DNA of 47,391 bases from an uncultured Pseudomonadota bacterium (GTDB lineage Bacteria; Pseudomonadota; Gammaproteobacteria; Competibacterales; Competibacteraceae): contig CAIMUS010000040.1 of the NCBI GenBank assembly GCA_903844665.1, positions 1-47,391 of the forward strand, written 5' to 3'. Position 1 is the first letter of the stretch. Each line of letters opens with the position of its first letter. Of the stretch, positions 33,564 through 43,183 are shown one piece after another. The notes beneath the pieces were generated by a model that saw nothing but the letters and a program-made list of their open reading frames with translations, was not told the origin of the DNA and searched no databases. The position numbers and the translations under genes were made by a program.

Positions 33564-35480
33564 ATGCCAACCATGACGACAAGCCATCTCTTTCCTATTC
33601 TCGCCACCATCGACTCGCCGGCCGACCTGCGTAAACTGCCGGAAGCCAAACTGATCCCGCTGGCGGAAGAGTTGCGGGAATTCCTGATTCAATCAGTCGC
33701 CAAAACCGGCGGCCACTTTGCGGCCAACCTGGGCACCGTCGAATTGACCATCGCCCTGCATTATGTCTTCAACACGCCGGACGATCGCCTGGTTTGGGAT
33801 GTCGGCCACCAGACCTATCCCCATAAGATTCTGACCGGGCGCCGCGACCGGATGCCGAGCCTGCGCCGCAAAGGGGGACTGGCGGGTTTCCCCAGGCGCA
33901 GCGAGAGCCCTTACGACACCTTCGGCGTCGGCCATTCCAGCACCTCCATCAGCGCCGCGCTGGGCATGGCCGTCGCCGCTGAACGGGCGGGAATCGACCG
34001 CAAGGTGGTGGCGATCATCGGCGATGGGGCGATGACGGCCGGGATGGCGTTCGAGGCGATCAACCATGCCGGCGACCTGAAAGCCAATCTGCTGATCGTT
34101 CTGAACGATAACGAGATGTCCATCTCCCCCAACGTCGGCGCCCTGTCGAATTATCTGACCAAGATTCTATCGGGGAATCTGGTGGCGGGGATGCGTGAAA
34201 GCGGCAAACGGGTGCTCAGCCACATGCCGCCGCCGATGTGGGAAATGGCCCGACGCGCCGAAGAGCATGTCAAGGGCATGGTGACGCCGGGACCGGTCAC
34301 CCTGTTCGAGGAGATGGGCTTTAATTACTTCGGTCCCATCGACGGTCACGATCTGCCCACGCTGATCAAAACGCTGGGCAATCTGAAACACCTCAAGGGT
34401 CCACAACTGCTGCATATCATCACCCGCAAGGGCAAGGGTTATAAGTTGGCGGAAGAGGGTCCGGTCACCTATCATGCGGTCAGCGTGTTCGATCCGGCCC
34501 GGGGAATGAACCTCGGCAAGACCGGCGGCAGCCCCAGCTATACCCAGGTGTTCGGCGACTGGCTGTGCGATATGGCCGAACAGGATGAACGCTTGATGGG
34601 CATCACCCCGGCCATGTGCGAGGGTTCCGGACTGGTGCAATTCTCCCAGCGTTTTCCCGAGCGCTATTTCGATGTCGGCATTGCCGAGCAGCATAGCGTG
34701 ACTCTGGCCGCCGGCATGGCCTGTGAAGGCCTGAAGCCGGTGGTGGCCATCTATTCCACTTTTCTGCAACGCGCCTACGATCAACTGATTCACGATGTGG
34801 CCCTGCAGAACCTGCCGGTGCTGTTCGCCATCGACCGGGCCGGTCTGGTGGGTCCCGACGGCCCCACCCATGGCGGCAGTTTCGATCTGTCTTATTTACG
34901 TTGCATCCCCAATCTGGTCATCATGGCCCCGGCGGATGAAAATGAATGCCGGCAGATGCTCTATACCGGTTTTCAGCTCGACCGGCCTTGCGCCGTGCGC
35001 TATCCGCGCGGCAAAGGGCCGGGCGTACCGGTGCAGCAGGAGATGTACGCCCTGCCCATCGGCAAGGCGGAGTTGCGGCGTCAGGGCAAGGGCATCGCGC
35101 TGCTGGCGTTCGGCAGCATGGTCGGCGTGGCGGAGGCGGTGGCGGAGGTGATCGATGCGACCGTGGTCAATATGCGCTTTGTCAAGCCACTCGACGAAGA
35201 ATTGGTGGCGCGCCTGGCTTGCAGCCACAAACGCCTGGTAACGCTGGAAGAAAATGTAGTCGCCGGCGGGGCCGGCAGCGCCGTGAACGAATGTCTGGCG
35301 GCGCGCGGGATTGTGCTTCCGGTTCGTAACCTGGGGCTGCCCGACCGCTTTGTGGAACACGGCGAACACGGCGAGCAGCTTGCCGACTGCGGCTTGAACG
35401 TCGAAGGCGTGCTTCAGGCGCTGGCGGAGGATGTCGTCAAGGAGTTGACGACCCGGGTTCTCCAGCCACTGGAACCTTGA
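33564..35480 (+). CDS. dxs: 1-deoxy-D-xylulose-5-phosphate synthase
   Basis: ThDP enzyme that makes DXP from pyruvate and glyceraldehyde 3-phosphate, the entry step of the MEP isoprenoid pathway. About 638 aa, normal for Dxs. The ThDP/Mg motif is [18 protein letters not shown] ending in NDNEMSIS; the pyrimidine-domain motif is [17 protein letters not shown], and [18 protein letters not shown] is a Dxs signature. I start at ATG 33564 (33573 is also possible); the open frame reaches back to a TTG at 33528 without conservation. It follows ispA by about 54 bp. Confidence 0.95.
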   Translation: MPTMTTSHLFPILATIDSPADLRKLPEAKLIPLAEELREFLIQSVAKTGGHFAANLGTVELTIALHYVFNTPDDRLVWDVGHQTYPHKILTGRRDRMPSLRRKGGLAGFPRRSESPYDTFGVGHSSTSISAALGMAVAAERAGIDRKVVAIIGDGAMTAGMAFEAINHAGDLKANLLIVLNDNEMSISPNVGALSNYLTKILSGNLVAGMRESGKRVLSHMPPPMWEMARRAEEHVKGMVTPGPVTLFEEMGFNYFGPIDGHDLPTLIKTLGNLKHLKGPQLLHIITRKGKGYKLAEEGPVTYHAVSVFDPARGMNLGKTGGSPSYTQVFGDWLCDMAEQDERLMGITPAMCEGSGLVQFSQRFPERYFDVGIAEQHSVTLAAGMACEGLKPVVAIYSTFLQRAYDQLIHDVALQNLPVLFAIDRAGLVGPDGPTHGGSFDLSYLRCIPNLVIMAPADENECRQMLYTGFQLDRPCAVRYPRGKGPGVPVQQEMYALPIGKAELRRQGKGIALLAFGSMVGVAEAVAEVIDATVVNMRFVKPLDEELVARLACSHKRLVTLEENVVAGGAGSAVNECLAARGIVLPVRNLGLPDRFVEHGEHGEQLADCGLNVEGVLQALAEDVVKELTTRVLQPLEP

Positions 35481-35577
35481 AGACCGTGCATTGCCAAATA
35501 GGGCGGCAACCGACTCATTTACTCCGAAATGACGAACAACCGCCCTCTCGGAACTGTATTGCAGAGGAATCGAGCGC

Positions 35578-36417
35578 GTGAAGCAACCCAACCCGGCACC
35601 AGAGCCTGCTGTCATTATGATTCCCGATGTCCAGAGCGGCGCCGATACCCGGCGCATCGCCATCAACCAGGTAGGGATTAAGGACATCCGCCATCCGGTC
35701 CGGATCAGAGATCGCAGCGGCGGCGATCAGCACACCATCGCCAATTTCAACATGTACGTCAACCTGCCGCATAATTTCAAGGGTACGCACATGTCCCGCT
35801 TCGTGGAGATCCTCAACATGCACGAGCGGGAAATCACCGTATCCTCCTTCAAGGACATGCTGGCGGAAATGACCGGGCGGCTGGAAGCGGAAGCCGGTCA
35901 TATCGAAATGAATTTTCCTTATTTCGTTGCCAAATCCGCCCCGATCTCAGGGGTGCAGAGCCTGCTGGACTATGCGGTCAGTTTTATCGGCGAAATCCGC
36001 GAGGGCAGGTCACTGATGAACATCAAGGTGGTGGTGCCGGTCACCAGCCTGTGCCCCTGTTCCAAGAAAATTTCCCGGTACGGCGCCCATAACCAGCGCT
36101 CCCATGTCACGGTCAATGTCCGCACCCGGGGTTTTATCTGGATCGAGGATCTGATCGATATCGTGGAGGGGGAGGCGTCCTGCGAGTTGTACGGCCTGCT
36201 GAAGCGGCCGGACGAGAAATATGTCACGGAAAAAGCTTACGACAATCCCAAATTCGTCGAGGACATGGTGCGGGACATTGCCGCCAAATTCAATGCCGAT
36301 GAGCGGGTGGCCGCGTATACCGTGGAATCGGAAAATTTCGAATCCATTCACAATCACTCCGCCTACGCGATGATCGAGCGCGATAAGGACGCGGCAGTCA
36401 CGGCGCGCGAGCGCTGA
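35578..36417 (+). CDS. folE2: GTP cyclohydrolase FolE2 (type IB)
   Basis: A 279-aa GCYH-IB, which converts GTP to dihydroneopterin triphosphate for folate or queuosine-type pathways and can use metals other than zinc. Signatures are [20 protein letters not shown], the metal-ligand cysteine in [12 protein letters not shown] with [10 protein letters not shown], and the C-terminal [16 protein letters not shown]. The start is GTG at 35578, with AGAGGAA upstream. Located 97 bp after dxs on the same strand; it may be in the same transcript. Confidence 0.95.
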   Translation: MKQPNPAPEPAVIMIPDVQSGADTRRIAINQVGIKDIRHPVRIRDRSGGDQHTIANFNMYVNLPHNFKGTHMSRFVEILNMHEREITVSSFKDMLAEMTGRLEAEAGHIEMNFPYFVAKSAPISGVQSLLDYAVSFIGEIREGRSLMNIKVVVPVTSLCPCSKKISRYGAHNQRSHVTVNVRTRGFIWIEDLIDIVEGEASCELYGLLKRPDEKYVTEKAYDNPKFVEDMVRDIAAKFNADERVAAYTVESENFESIHNHSAYAMIERDKDAAVTARER

Positions 36418-36450
36418 CCGGCACGCTGGCGACACCGCCGAATCGAGCCC

Positions 36451-37098
36451 TTACAGGGAATTGTCGGCCGGCTTGGTGCCGAACACGATATCCCACAGCG
36501 GCGAACTGACGCCGAAGCGCTGCCCGGGGGTTTTAAAGTGATGCAGCATGTGGTGGCGCTTGAGCGACTTCAAAAAACCCCGGTTCATGCGGAAATGGTG
36601 CACGGCATAATGGATCAGATCGTAGCCGAGATAACCGACGACGAAGCCCGAGAACAGCGGCCCGAGCCACTGCGGCAGGCCCAATAACTCATCGACCAGC
36701 AACTGGAACAGCCCATAGAACAGCAGCGCCAGCGGGATGCTGACGACCGGCGGCATCACCAGCCGGGTTTTGCATTGCGGCTGCTGGTGATGGATGCCAT
36801 GGAACAGGTAAACCAGGCGTTGCAGCCGGGGGGAGCGGGCTGGAAAGTGAAATACAAAGCGATGCAGACTGTACTCGATCAAGGTCCATATCAATAGACC
36901 CAGCAGGAATCCGACGGGAATATAAGCCATCCCCATTCCGGCCGGCCTGTCTATAACCGCCTGCGCCAGGAAGAAAACCGCCACCGGCGCCCAAATGACG
37001 ACGACCACCGCCGGATGGACGTGGGTAAAAAACTCCATCGCATCGGATTCGAACAGACGGATAGGTACGTCGCTTTGATTGAAGCTGGTCTGCGCCAT
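36451..37098 (-). CDS. Sterol desaturase / fatty acid hydroxylase superfamily protein
   Basis: A 215-aa integral membrane diiron oxygenase resembling fatty acid 2-hydroxylases. The histidine clusters are HRFVFH, HGIHHQQP, HYAVHH and KRHHMLHH, matching the eight-histidine pattern. Four hydrophobic segments are visible (around VVVVIWAPVAVFFLAQAVI, AYIPVGFLLGLLIWTLIEY, VSIPLALLFYGLFQLLV and PLFSGFVVGYLGYDLIHY). I start at ATG 37098; the frame opens with TTG nine bases earlier. Convergent with folE2 and divergent from galE. The lipid substrate is unknown. Confidence 0.9.
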   Translation of the reverse strand: MAQTSFNQSDVPIRLFESDAMEFFTHVHPAVVVVIWAPVAVFFLAQAVIDRPAGMGMAYIPVGFLLGLLIWTLIEYSLHRFVFHFPARSPRLQRLVYLFHGIHHQQPQCKTRLVMPPVVSIPLALLFYGLFQLLVDELLGLPQWLGPLFSGFVVGYLGYDLIHYAVHHFRMNRGFLKSLKRHHMLHHFKTPGQRFGVSSPLWDIVFGTKPADNSL

Positions 37099-37195
37099 GG
37101 ATTGCAATAGTTCGGCCTTCTGTCAAATAAATGCAAAATACCATTTGACGATCGGTTTTTCCAGCAGGTAGGCCGACTTAGAGGCTGTATAAAAA

Positions 37196-37233
37196 CTCCC
37201 TCCCCCCTTGTGGGGGAGGGTTGGGGTGGGGGG
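37196..37233. repeat. 38-bp G/C-run palindromic repeat
   Basis: CTCCCTCCCCCCTTGTGGGG... forms a short hairpin followed by a G-rich tail that ends 7 bp before galE. A copy differing at one base sits in frame inside the gene at 39890-43162 (42173-42210). The G-tract may act as galE's ribosome-binding site, since no other is visible. Confidence 0.85.
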
Positions 37234-37240
37234 TAAGTAA

Positions 37241-38287
37241 ATGGCGAATATGATCGGGAATACCATCTTGGTGACCGGTGGAGCCGGTTATATCGGTTCG
37301 CATACCTGCGTCGCCCTGTTGCAGGCGGGCTGGGATGTGGTCGTGGTGGATAATCTGTGCAACAGTTCGCCGCAGGCGCTCGACCGGGTCCAGGAGATTG
37401 CCGGGCGTTCCTTGTCCTTCCACCAGGTCGATATCCGGGATCAGGCGGCGCTGGAGCGCATCCTGGCGCAGGAACGCCCCCAGGCGGTGATCCACTTCGC
37501 CGGCTTGAAGGCGGTCGGGGAATCGGTCGGGCAACCGCTGGAGTATTACGACAACAATGTCGCCGGCACGCTGGCGTTGCTGTTCACCCTGCGCACCGCC
37601 GGGGTCAAGACCCTGGTGTTCAGTTCCTCGGCGACGGTTTACGGCGAGCCGAAGACGATGCCCATTACCGAAGACTGCCCTCTGTCGGCCACCAATCCCT
37701 ACGGTCGCTCCAAGCTGATGATCGAGGAGATCCTGCGCGATCTGGTCCGGTCCGATCCCACCTGGAAGGTGGCTCTGCTGCGCTATTTCAACCCGGTCGG
37801 CGCCCATCCCTCGGGCCGGATCGGCGAGGATCCCCAGGGAATTCCGAATAATCTGATGCCCTATATCGCCCAGGTGGCGGTAGGCCGACGCTCCCATCTC
37901 CAGGTATTCGGCGGCGATTATCCCACCCCCGACGGCACCGGCATGCGCGACTATATTCATGTGCTGGACCTGGCGGCGGGACATCTGGCGGCGCTGCGGG
38001 CGCTGTCCACCTGGACCGGCGCGGCGCCGCTCACCGTCAATCTGGGCGCCGGCCGGGGTTACTCGGTGCTGGAGATGGTGCGGGCCTTCGCGGTGGCTTC
38101 GGGCCGACCGGCGCCCTACGAAATCGTGGCGCGCCGCCCCGGCGATATCGCCGCCTGCTGGGCCGATCCGACCCTGGCCGAGCGGTTGCTCGGCTGGAAG
38201 GCGGAACTCGGTATAGAACGGATGTGCGAGGATACCTGGCGCTGGCAGCGTTTGAACCCGAGCGGGTATGGGACAAGCCCGTCCTAA
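37241..38287 (+). CDS. galE: UDP-glucose 4-epimerase
   Basis: A 348-aa extended short-chain dehydrogenase/reductase that interconverts UDP-glucose and UDP-galactose with bound NAD. The NAD loop is [19 protein letters not shown] (about 11-29). The catalytic site is SSSATVYG and YGRSK (Tyr/Lys of YxxxK). [18 protein letters not shown] is the GalE substrate-domain signature. Length is close to E. coli GalE (338 aa). It stands alone, without other gal or polysaccharide genes. Confidence 0.95.
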   Translation: MANMIGNTILVTGGAGYIGSHTCVALLQAGWDVVVVDNLCNSSPQALDRVQEIAGRSLSFHQVDIRDQAALERILAQERPQAVIHFAGLKAVGESVGQPLEYYDNNVAGTLALLFTLRTAGVKTLVFSSSATVYGEPKTMPITEDCPLSATNPYGRSKLMIEEILRDLVRSDPTWKVALLRYFNPVGAHPSGRIGEDPQGIPNNLMPYIAQVAVGRRSHLQVFGGDYPTPDGTGMRDYIHVLDLAAGHLAALRALSTWTGAAPLTVNLGAGRGYSVLEMVRAFAVASGRPAPYEIVARRPGDIAACWADPTLAERLLGWKAELGIERMCEDTWRWQRLNPSGYGTSPS

Positions 38288-38314
38288 ACGGGGTAAAGTT
38301 AAACCGCGTCCATT

Positions 38315-38510
38315 TTGAGACCTGAAGTTTTGCAGCGCAACGGCTCATTCTGTGGTGCGATAACCCTGCGCTGTGGGAGCGGCGCCCTCGCCGCGATCCC
38401 ATGGCCGCTGCACCCGTCGTGCTACTGGGTTGATCGTTCGGGAGAGGAACCCGGATTGCGCTCCGCAAGCTTCGCTCCATCCGGGCTACTTTGCTACTTT
38501 GCTACATCCT
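38315..38510. repeat. REP-like palindrome region downstream of galE
   Basis: The 206-bp space between galE and the PIN remnant holds no gene. It contains a GGATTGCGCTCCGCAAGC...GCTCCATCCGGGCTAC palindrome (about 38452-38490), a family also at about 24358, 39331 and 46463. Confidence 0.7.
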
Positions 38511-39032
38511 CAATGATCTTCGCCAGCAAGCTGCTGCGCACATAGAGCGTGGACCGCTGTGGAATCTGGCGCAAGAGTTCCACGACTTCGCTCCGGGTAC
38601 GTTGGCGGCGACGGATGGCGCGCACCAGCACACCGAGAGTGCCATGCGCCGGGATTTGCAGGCTGGTAGCAGCAAGACGTGCCGCCGTGTCATCGGTAAG
38701 CAGCATGGCGCCGGGATTGGCCAACACCACACACAGCGCCTCGACTTCACCACGGTGCAGTGGTAGTAACCGCGCCATAGCCTCCAGTTGCGGTGTCGGC
38801 GTGGGCGGATCCTCGACATCCTCCCAGCCGCGTAGGGTGCGCATTGCGCACCTTTCCACGGCGGGTTTGTTAATGGTGCGCAATGCGCACCCTACCGGGC
38901 TCAGTTAATGGTGCGCAATGCGCACCCTACCGGGCTCACCGTGGTCGGGATCAACACACGGGGAAAACCCACCAGCAGATCCAGACAATCCAGTTCGTCC
39001 AGATGGATAATCGGCCCGGCATCGCATACCAC
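38494..39032 (-). pseudogene. PIN-domain toxin gene split by a palindromic repeat
   Basis: The N-terminal part (from a GTG at 39032: VVCDAGPIIHLDELDCLDLL, GFPRVLIPTTVS) ends at about 38938. A repeat of about 112 bp with a stop codon in this frame follows. The C-terminal part then resumes (VEDPPTPTPQLEAMARLLPL, HRGEVEALCV, AMLLTDDTAARLAA) to 38494. Together they form a DUF3368-like PIN toxin with its Asp, Glu and Asp-Asp active-site residues divided between the two parts. The repeat supplies an ATG at 38844 from which the C-terminal 116 codons could still be made, but that piece lacks the first catalytic aspartate. Confidence 0.78.
38826..38937. repeat. 76-bp palindromic repeat plus partial second copy
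   Basis: 38826-38901 is by eye identical to 39810-39885. Its two arms are GTAGGGTGCGCATTGCGCAC and the complement, separated by a CTTTCCACGGCGGGTTTGTTAATG spacer; a partial extra copy follows to 38937. It interrupts the PIN gene. Confidence 0.88.
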
Positions 39033-39048
39033 AGCCGGTGGACGAGTC

Positions 39049-39261
39049 TCAGTCCCGCCCATACAGGCCCCACTCCACGTCCTGTCGCAGAAAGGTCTCC
39101 GTCAACTGTGACGAGTGCGATTCCAGATAGCGCCTTAGCGCGTCGGCCAGGAGTTCATCCAGGTCTCGCGCCCAGCCTTCCGCAATGAAAACCCGTGCGG
39201 CGGATACTAATTCCTCGGGGAGTTCGGCTTGGACTGAGGTTCTATTCATGATCTTACTCAC
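39049..39261 (-). CDS. Small antitoxin-like protein of the broken PIN module
   Basis: A 70-aa protein with an RTSVQAELPEELVSAARVFI opening that resembles a ribbon-helix-helix/CopG-type DNA-binding strand and helix, followed by LDELLADALRRYLESH. It ends 17 bp before the PIN reading frame on the same strand, as an antitoxin should. It is intact, whereas its toxin is split. The start may be 39261 or the ATG at 39249. Confidence 0.65.
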   Translation of the reverse strand: MSKIMNRTSVQAELPEELVSAARVFIAEGWARDLDELLADALRRYLESHSSQLTETFLRQDVEWGLYGRD

Positions 39262-39330
39262 TCAAAAATGCACATCGTGCTGATGCGCGGCTAAGGGTAA
39301 CAGAATAAGATCTTGCTTAGTAGCCAATGT

Positions 39331-39478
39331 AGCCTGGATGGAGCGGAGCTGGCGGAGCGCAATCCGGGTTCGGCCCCCTTTTACATACGGCGCAATACGC
39401 TAACGCTATTGCGCCCTACGCAGGCTACGCAGGCTACGCGCTGGCGCAATACGCTAACGCTATTGCGCCCTACGCGGG
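39331..39478. repeat. Cluster of REP-like palindromes
   Basis: The gap 39262-39478 has no gene. It holds one GTAGCCTGGATGGAGCGGAGC-type palindrome and two copies of GGCGCAATACGCTAACGCTATTGCGCCCTACGC. The same pair of families, in the same order, precedes the relE fragment at about 46463-46560. Confidence 0.8.
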
Positions 39479-39751
39479 CTATTTATAAACATCACCCCGG
39501 CTACCCACTGTCATCAGATAAATCAAAAGTTCGTTTTCATTGATTTGATAAATCAGACGATATTGCCCTATTCGTAGCCGATATACCGATTTTCCCGTGC
39601 CTTGCATTGGCTTAATATCCAATTGCGGATGGCGATATGGGTCTTTGCGTAGCGCTTCCAATTTTTCGTGAAAGCGAGTCCGCCAGTCGGGGGTAAGACC
39701 CAGCAGAAACTTTTTGACATGCTTATGAATCTTGAGCTTATAAACAGCCAT
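39479..39751 (-). CDS. RelE-family toxin with a truncated antitoxin
   Basis: A 90-aa RelE/ParE-fold mRNA interferase. Typical features are MAVYKLKIHKHVKKFL, the LEALRKDPYRHPQLDIKPM middle and the conserved SVYRLRIGQYRLIYQI with a C-terminal GSRGDVYK strand. The ATG at 39751 shares its A with the antitoxin stop (TGATG), the classic coupling of antitoxin and toxin. The antitoxin gene upstream survives only as its last 18 codons. The final about 65 bp of this gene are duplicated at 46562-46626. Confidence 0.85.
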   Translation of the reverse strand: MAVYKLKIHKHVKKFLLGLTPDWRTRFHEKLEALRKDPYRHPQLDIKPMQGTGKSVYRLRIGQYRLIYQINENELLIYLMTVGSRGDVYK

Positions 39752-39809
39752 CAAAGCGTGCCCTTGATGTCGTCCCAATCCTCGAATTCACTCTCGTCCC
39801 CGGCCTGCA
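39751..39809 (-). pseudogene. C-terminal stump of the RelE-partner antitoxin
   Basis: Only about 18 codons (AGDESEFEDWDDIKGTL, stop 39751-39753) remain; the 76-bp palindromic repeat begins directly upstream. The repeat provides an ATG that could express the acidic tail, which in such modules is often the toxin-binding part. Confidence 0.65.
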
Positions 39810-39885
39810 AGCCGCGTAGGGTGCGCATTGCGCACCTTTCCACGGCGGGTTTGTTAATGGTGCGCAATGCGCACCCTACCGGGCT
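39810..39885. repeat. Second copy of the 76-bp palindromic repeat
   Basis: By eye identical to 38826-38901. It replaces the N-terminal part of the RelE-partner antitoxin and abuts the end of the large gene on the right. Confidence 0.88.
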
Positions 39886-39889
39886 AAGC

Positions 39890-42800
39890 CTATTTGGGTG
39901 TACCCTTCGTCGGCAGCATGCGACAAAATGGATCAATCAGATGCCTTTCCTCCAACACCTGCTCGTAGGGGAGGGTCAGAGCAAGAAACATAATGGCCGG
40001 GTAGTCGTTTTTGAGAGACTGGACCAAGATATATAGGGCGTTTCGCTCTTCCGCATCAGCGGGTAGAGGAAATACCATGTAGTAGGTCTGGCCGCCATCC
40101 CGGCTACGTGCCTCGAGGTAGTTGTTGGTGATCATGATGAGCTGTTCCCGAGTCAACCCTAATGCTGGCCTCTCCGGAATGAATTTATGGTGCAGATATT
40201 CCTGAAAGGCTTTCCTAGCTCCCCTAGAGTAGGGGTCAATGCCATGCGTGGGTATCCACGACAGGCAAAGTTGACCTTTCTGTTGATCGTATTCGTGCTC
40301 GCAAGGGCGAAACCAGGTTTCGCGGCCGTCCACGCCGGCCATGATGATTTCGGCTACAGTTTTGGTACCAGCGGGTAGTGGCACGAGAGCAGCATCCCCA
40401 TTGTCCCGCTGGCTTCTAGTCCATTGGACAACTCCATAATCATAAATAGCGGGCACGACAAGCTGAGCGATCTCGACGAGAGTCGCTACGGCATCCGTAC
40501 CCTGCTCTCCACTCTTGTCGTCGCGCTTGTCGAAGAGTGAATGATGTGCCCGGTTCAGGGCCACGATCACGGTGCGGAAGTCCATCTCCAGTAGGTAGTC
40601 TGAAAGCTGCTGGGTAAGTCTGTCGGCAGGGAGCCCGGTCATCTCATCGGTGATTCCAATCTGTCTTATCAGGGTTTCGATCACATCCGGTGAATCCGCG
40701 AGCAATTTGACGAGCCTGCTCTTGACTTTATTGATGCGTGCTGCTTGCTCATCGTATCCGATCACATGGCAGAAAGCCTCATCTTTGAGAAGTCGCCAGG
40801 CAGGTGTCGCGTACAGCTTTCTGACGTTGAATTTCGGGGGAAGGCTTTGCACCACACCGAGGATTCTGTCGCCGACGAACACCGGCATGCCGGAAGCGCC
40901 CTTCCAATCCTCGTCTTTTTCCGGCTGTGCGTTTTCGATCAATTCAAAGAAAGCATCCTGGTCGGCCATCGAGCGGACCTGACCGCCGAAGCTGCTGGGG
41001 TGGCGGACATCCGCATATTTGGTGGCACGTGGAAACCCTACGCTTTGCCAACGCATGCCGTCTCGCGGCTTTTCGTAGGAAATGATGCCCCAACCCAATG
41101 CATCGGGCGGGCGCGGACAACGAATTAAGGCGGCATCCAACTCGCCCTGACTTTGCCAGATGATGCTCTTTTCAGAAATTTCGATCCAGTCCAATTCAGA
41201 GTCAGAACCGAAGTAATACCAGTGTATCGCCACCGGATAACGCTTATCCCGATAATACGGCGGCTCCGATTGCAGGACATGGCGCACGGTCAGAATTAGG
41301 TCCTTCCCGACGAGATAGCCGGTCGCCAGCTCGCCGCGCTTGCCCTTGAAGTCTTTTCCCGTCTTGTCAGTGGTGGGCACGAAAACTGCTACTAAAAGCG
41401 ACTTATCCACCAGGCATGGGAAATATGGCTTAATAGGCGGTGTCGGTTTGGTCGGTGCCGGAACTGGCTTTTCCTCAGCCTGCCGCCGGCCAAGAGTGGC
41501 AGCCGCTACCCTCAGTTTCTCGATCTCGATGGCCAGCCTTTCCGCCCGTTCCACATAACGACCGCCCAACCGACGCAACACCGTGACCCCGACTTCCGCA
41601 AACGGCAGACTGCGCTCATCCAGGCGCAATCCACCCTCGGTCAGAAAATCGGGAATGAAGGCGGGAAAGTCGGCGATCCTGCCCAGATTGCGCCGCACGG
41701 CATCGGACAGACGCTGGTGGATATCGAGAATCAGGGGGGCGCGCAGCGTATCCAGCAGCTTTTCCCGCAACTCTGGGCGGAAGTCGTAAATGAACTGCTC
41801 GGGATCTTTTTCTTGGGGATTCCTGCGTAGCAGCAGGCCGCTGAAAAAAACTTCCGCCAGATGCACCTGGCGCGAGTGGGGCAACATTTCAACTTGCAGC
41901 AACCGCATGACCGCCAAGGTCAGGGGCAGAGCGGCGCAGTACCGCGCCAGGGTCTGCGCTTCGGGCGAGGCGCTACTACGGAAATAGCGCAGGCGTTCCT
42001 GGACTGTCATTTCCTGGCCGGAAGCCGGTGGCGAAGACACCACGGTCCTGTCCAGAACGACACCCGGACTGCGGGTCTCGCCGCTACCGACCAGCAACCG
42101 CGCCCACAGCGCCACCGATTCGGGTTCCAGCGTAAACACCGGCAGGAATACCGGTTCTCGTTTTTGCAATAACTCCCTCCCCCTTTGTGGGGGAGGGTTG
42201 GGGTGGGGGGGCTGAACGGATACCGCGACATCCGGTAGCAATTGCGGATTCGGCAGCCCTGGCGCCAGAGCGTGAAACTGCGCCAGCCGGGTACGCTGCA
42301 AGCCGCCGCGCAACCAGAAGCGCGGCGGCAGCAGATGCAGCAGCGCCAGCGGCTGAGTTCGGCTCCACAGCCGCAACCAGCGATCGTAAGCGCCGGTATA
42401 CCAGGGCGGTGCGGCGTAGTCGCTGACGACGATCACCAGACGGCGGCCTTCGGGATGCAGCAACTCCTCAGGGCGCCGCGGCGTATCGGCGAAACCCTTG
42501 CTCAGCACGGGTTTTCCTTGCGCATCGACGCCCAGACTCCAGCGGCGGACATCACGGAAGGCGCCGTGGCGGGCCAGCAACCGGTAAAGTTCGGTCAGCG
42601 TGGGGCGCCAGAGACTCAACGAGGGGCTGGCGTCTATCACCAGCGCCAGTTCCAGCCAGCGTTCGGGTTGACCTTTGAACACCGGCAACCACAGCCGCCA
42701 GTCCGCATACCGTTCGGCGGTGGCGGTTTCGTCCAGGATACGGCGGCTGCGCGAGGGCACTTTTCGCATCAGCGGACGCAAGGCGCGGCTCAGGGCCAGG

Positions 42801-43162
42801 CTGTCGGGCAAGGCTGGAACGGCAGGAGCACGGAAGGGTCGGGCGCCAACGCCCGGTCTTTCTTCGGTGGCCGGGGTCGCCGGCGGGGATGGTTCGACAT
42901 AAATCGGTACGCGCTGTTCTTCGACAGGCGCCCCGGTGGTTATGCCGGTTTCAAGTTGCAATGACGGTGTCGGACCAACAGGTTGGTCGATTGGCGTGGT
43001 CGACGGCGCCTTCTTGCCGTCCGCCGGTTCCTGTGTCGTCCGTACTGCTTCCAGTTCACCCATGCGCAAGGCCAGCCACAGCACATCGGCAAGTTCCTTG
43101 CCGGTGGGATGGATGTTCTGGCCGTGCAGTCGGTCGATCAGTTCACGCAGGCGAGTGGACAT
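39890..43162 (-). CDS. SAV2336-type vWA + trypsin-like protease + EAD protein (VMAP system)
   Basis: A 1090-aa multidomain protein. Residues about 120-300 form the SAV2336-type N-terminal domain, a vWA-like fold with an altered MIDAS (LALVIDASPSLSLW) and conserved GAFRDVRRWSLGVD and RRLVIVVSDYAAPPW. A helical segment follows (about 390-570). Residues about 590-790 are a trypsin-like serine protease with catalytic His628 (LTVRHVLQ), Asp676 (ELDAALIRC) and Ser757 (GASGMPVF). Next is an effector-associated (EAD1-like) helical domain (VKSRLVKLLADSP... near 805-870), then an uncharacterised C-terminal region. In VMAP ternary systems such proteins act with MoxR ATPase and VMAP, and the protease is the likely effector. 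It is last in a four-gene operon. An intergenic repeat is inserted in frame at about residues 318-331. Confidence 0.87.
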   Translation of the reverse strand: MSTRLRELIDRLHGQNIHPTGKELADVLWLALRMGELEAVRTTQEPADGKKAPSTTPIDQPVGPTPSLQLETGITTGAPVEEQRVPIYVEPSPPATPATEERPGVGARPFRAPAVPALPDSLALSRALRPLMRKVPSRSRRILDETATAERYADWRLWLPVFKGQPERWLELALVIDASPSLSLWRPTLTELYRLLARHGAFRDVRRWSLGVDAQGKPVLSKGFADTPRRPEELLHPEGRRLVIVVSDYAAPPWYTGAYDRWLRLWSRTQPLALLHLLPPRFWLRGGLQRTRLAQFHALAPGLPNPQLLPDVAVSVQPPHPNPPPQRGRELLQKREPVFLPVFTLEPESVALWARLLVGSGETRSPGVVLDRTVVSSPPASGQEMTVQERLRYFRSSASPEAQTLARYCAALPLTLAVMRLLQVEMLPHSRQVHLAEVFFSGLLLRRNPQEKDPEQFIYDFRPELREKLLDTLRAPLILDIHQRLSDAVRRNLGRIADFPAFIPDFLTEGGLRLDERSLPFAEVGVTVLRRLGGRYVERAERLAIEIEKLRVAAATLGRRQAEEKPVPAPTKPTPPIKPYFPCLVDKSLLVAVFVPTTDKTGKDFKGKRGELATGYLVGKDLILTVRHVLQSEPPYYRDKRYPVAIHWYYFGSDSELDWIEISEKSIIWQSQGELDAALIRCPRPPDALGWGIISYEKPRDGMRWQSVGFPRATKYADVRHPSSFGGQVRSMADQDAFFELIENAQPEKDEDWKGASGMPVFVGDRILGVVQSLPPKFNVRKLYATPAWRLLKDEAFCHVIGYDEQAARINKVKSRLVKLLADSPDVIETLIRQIGITDEMTGLPADRLTQQLSDYLLEMDFRTVIVALNRAHHSLFDKRDDKSGEQGTDAVATLVEIAQLVVPAIYDYGVVQWTRSQRDNGDAALVPLPAGTKTVAEIIMAGVDGRETWFRPCEHEYDQQKGQLCLSWIPTHGIDPYSRGARKAFQEYLHHKFIPERPALGLTREQLIMITNNYLEARSRDGGQTYYMVFPLPADAEERNALYILVQSLKNDYPAIMFLALTLPYEQVLEERHLIDPFCRMLPTKGTPK
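42173..42210. repeat. Intergenic-type 38-bp repeat inside a coding region
   Basis: Differs at one base from the repeat upstream of galE (37196-37233), but here it is translated in frame as PPHPNPPPQRGREL within the SAV2336/trypsin protein, in the linker after the vWA-like domain. Confidence 0.9.
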
Positions 43163-43183
43163 CGGGCGACTTCAGCAATCCCT

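Noticed and set aside
38826-39885. Repeated palindromes considered as a CRISPR array
   Set aside because: Copies are few, unevenly spaced and separated by genes; no regular repeat-spacer pattern and no cas genes.
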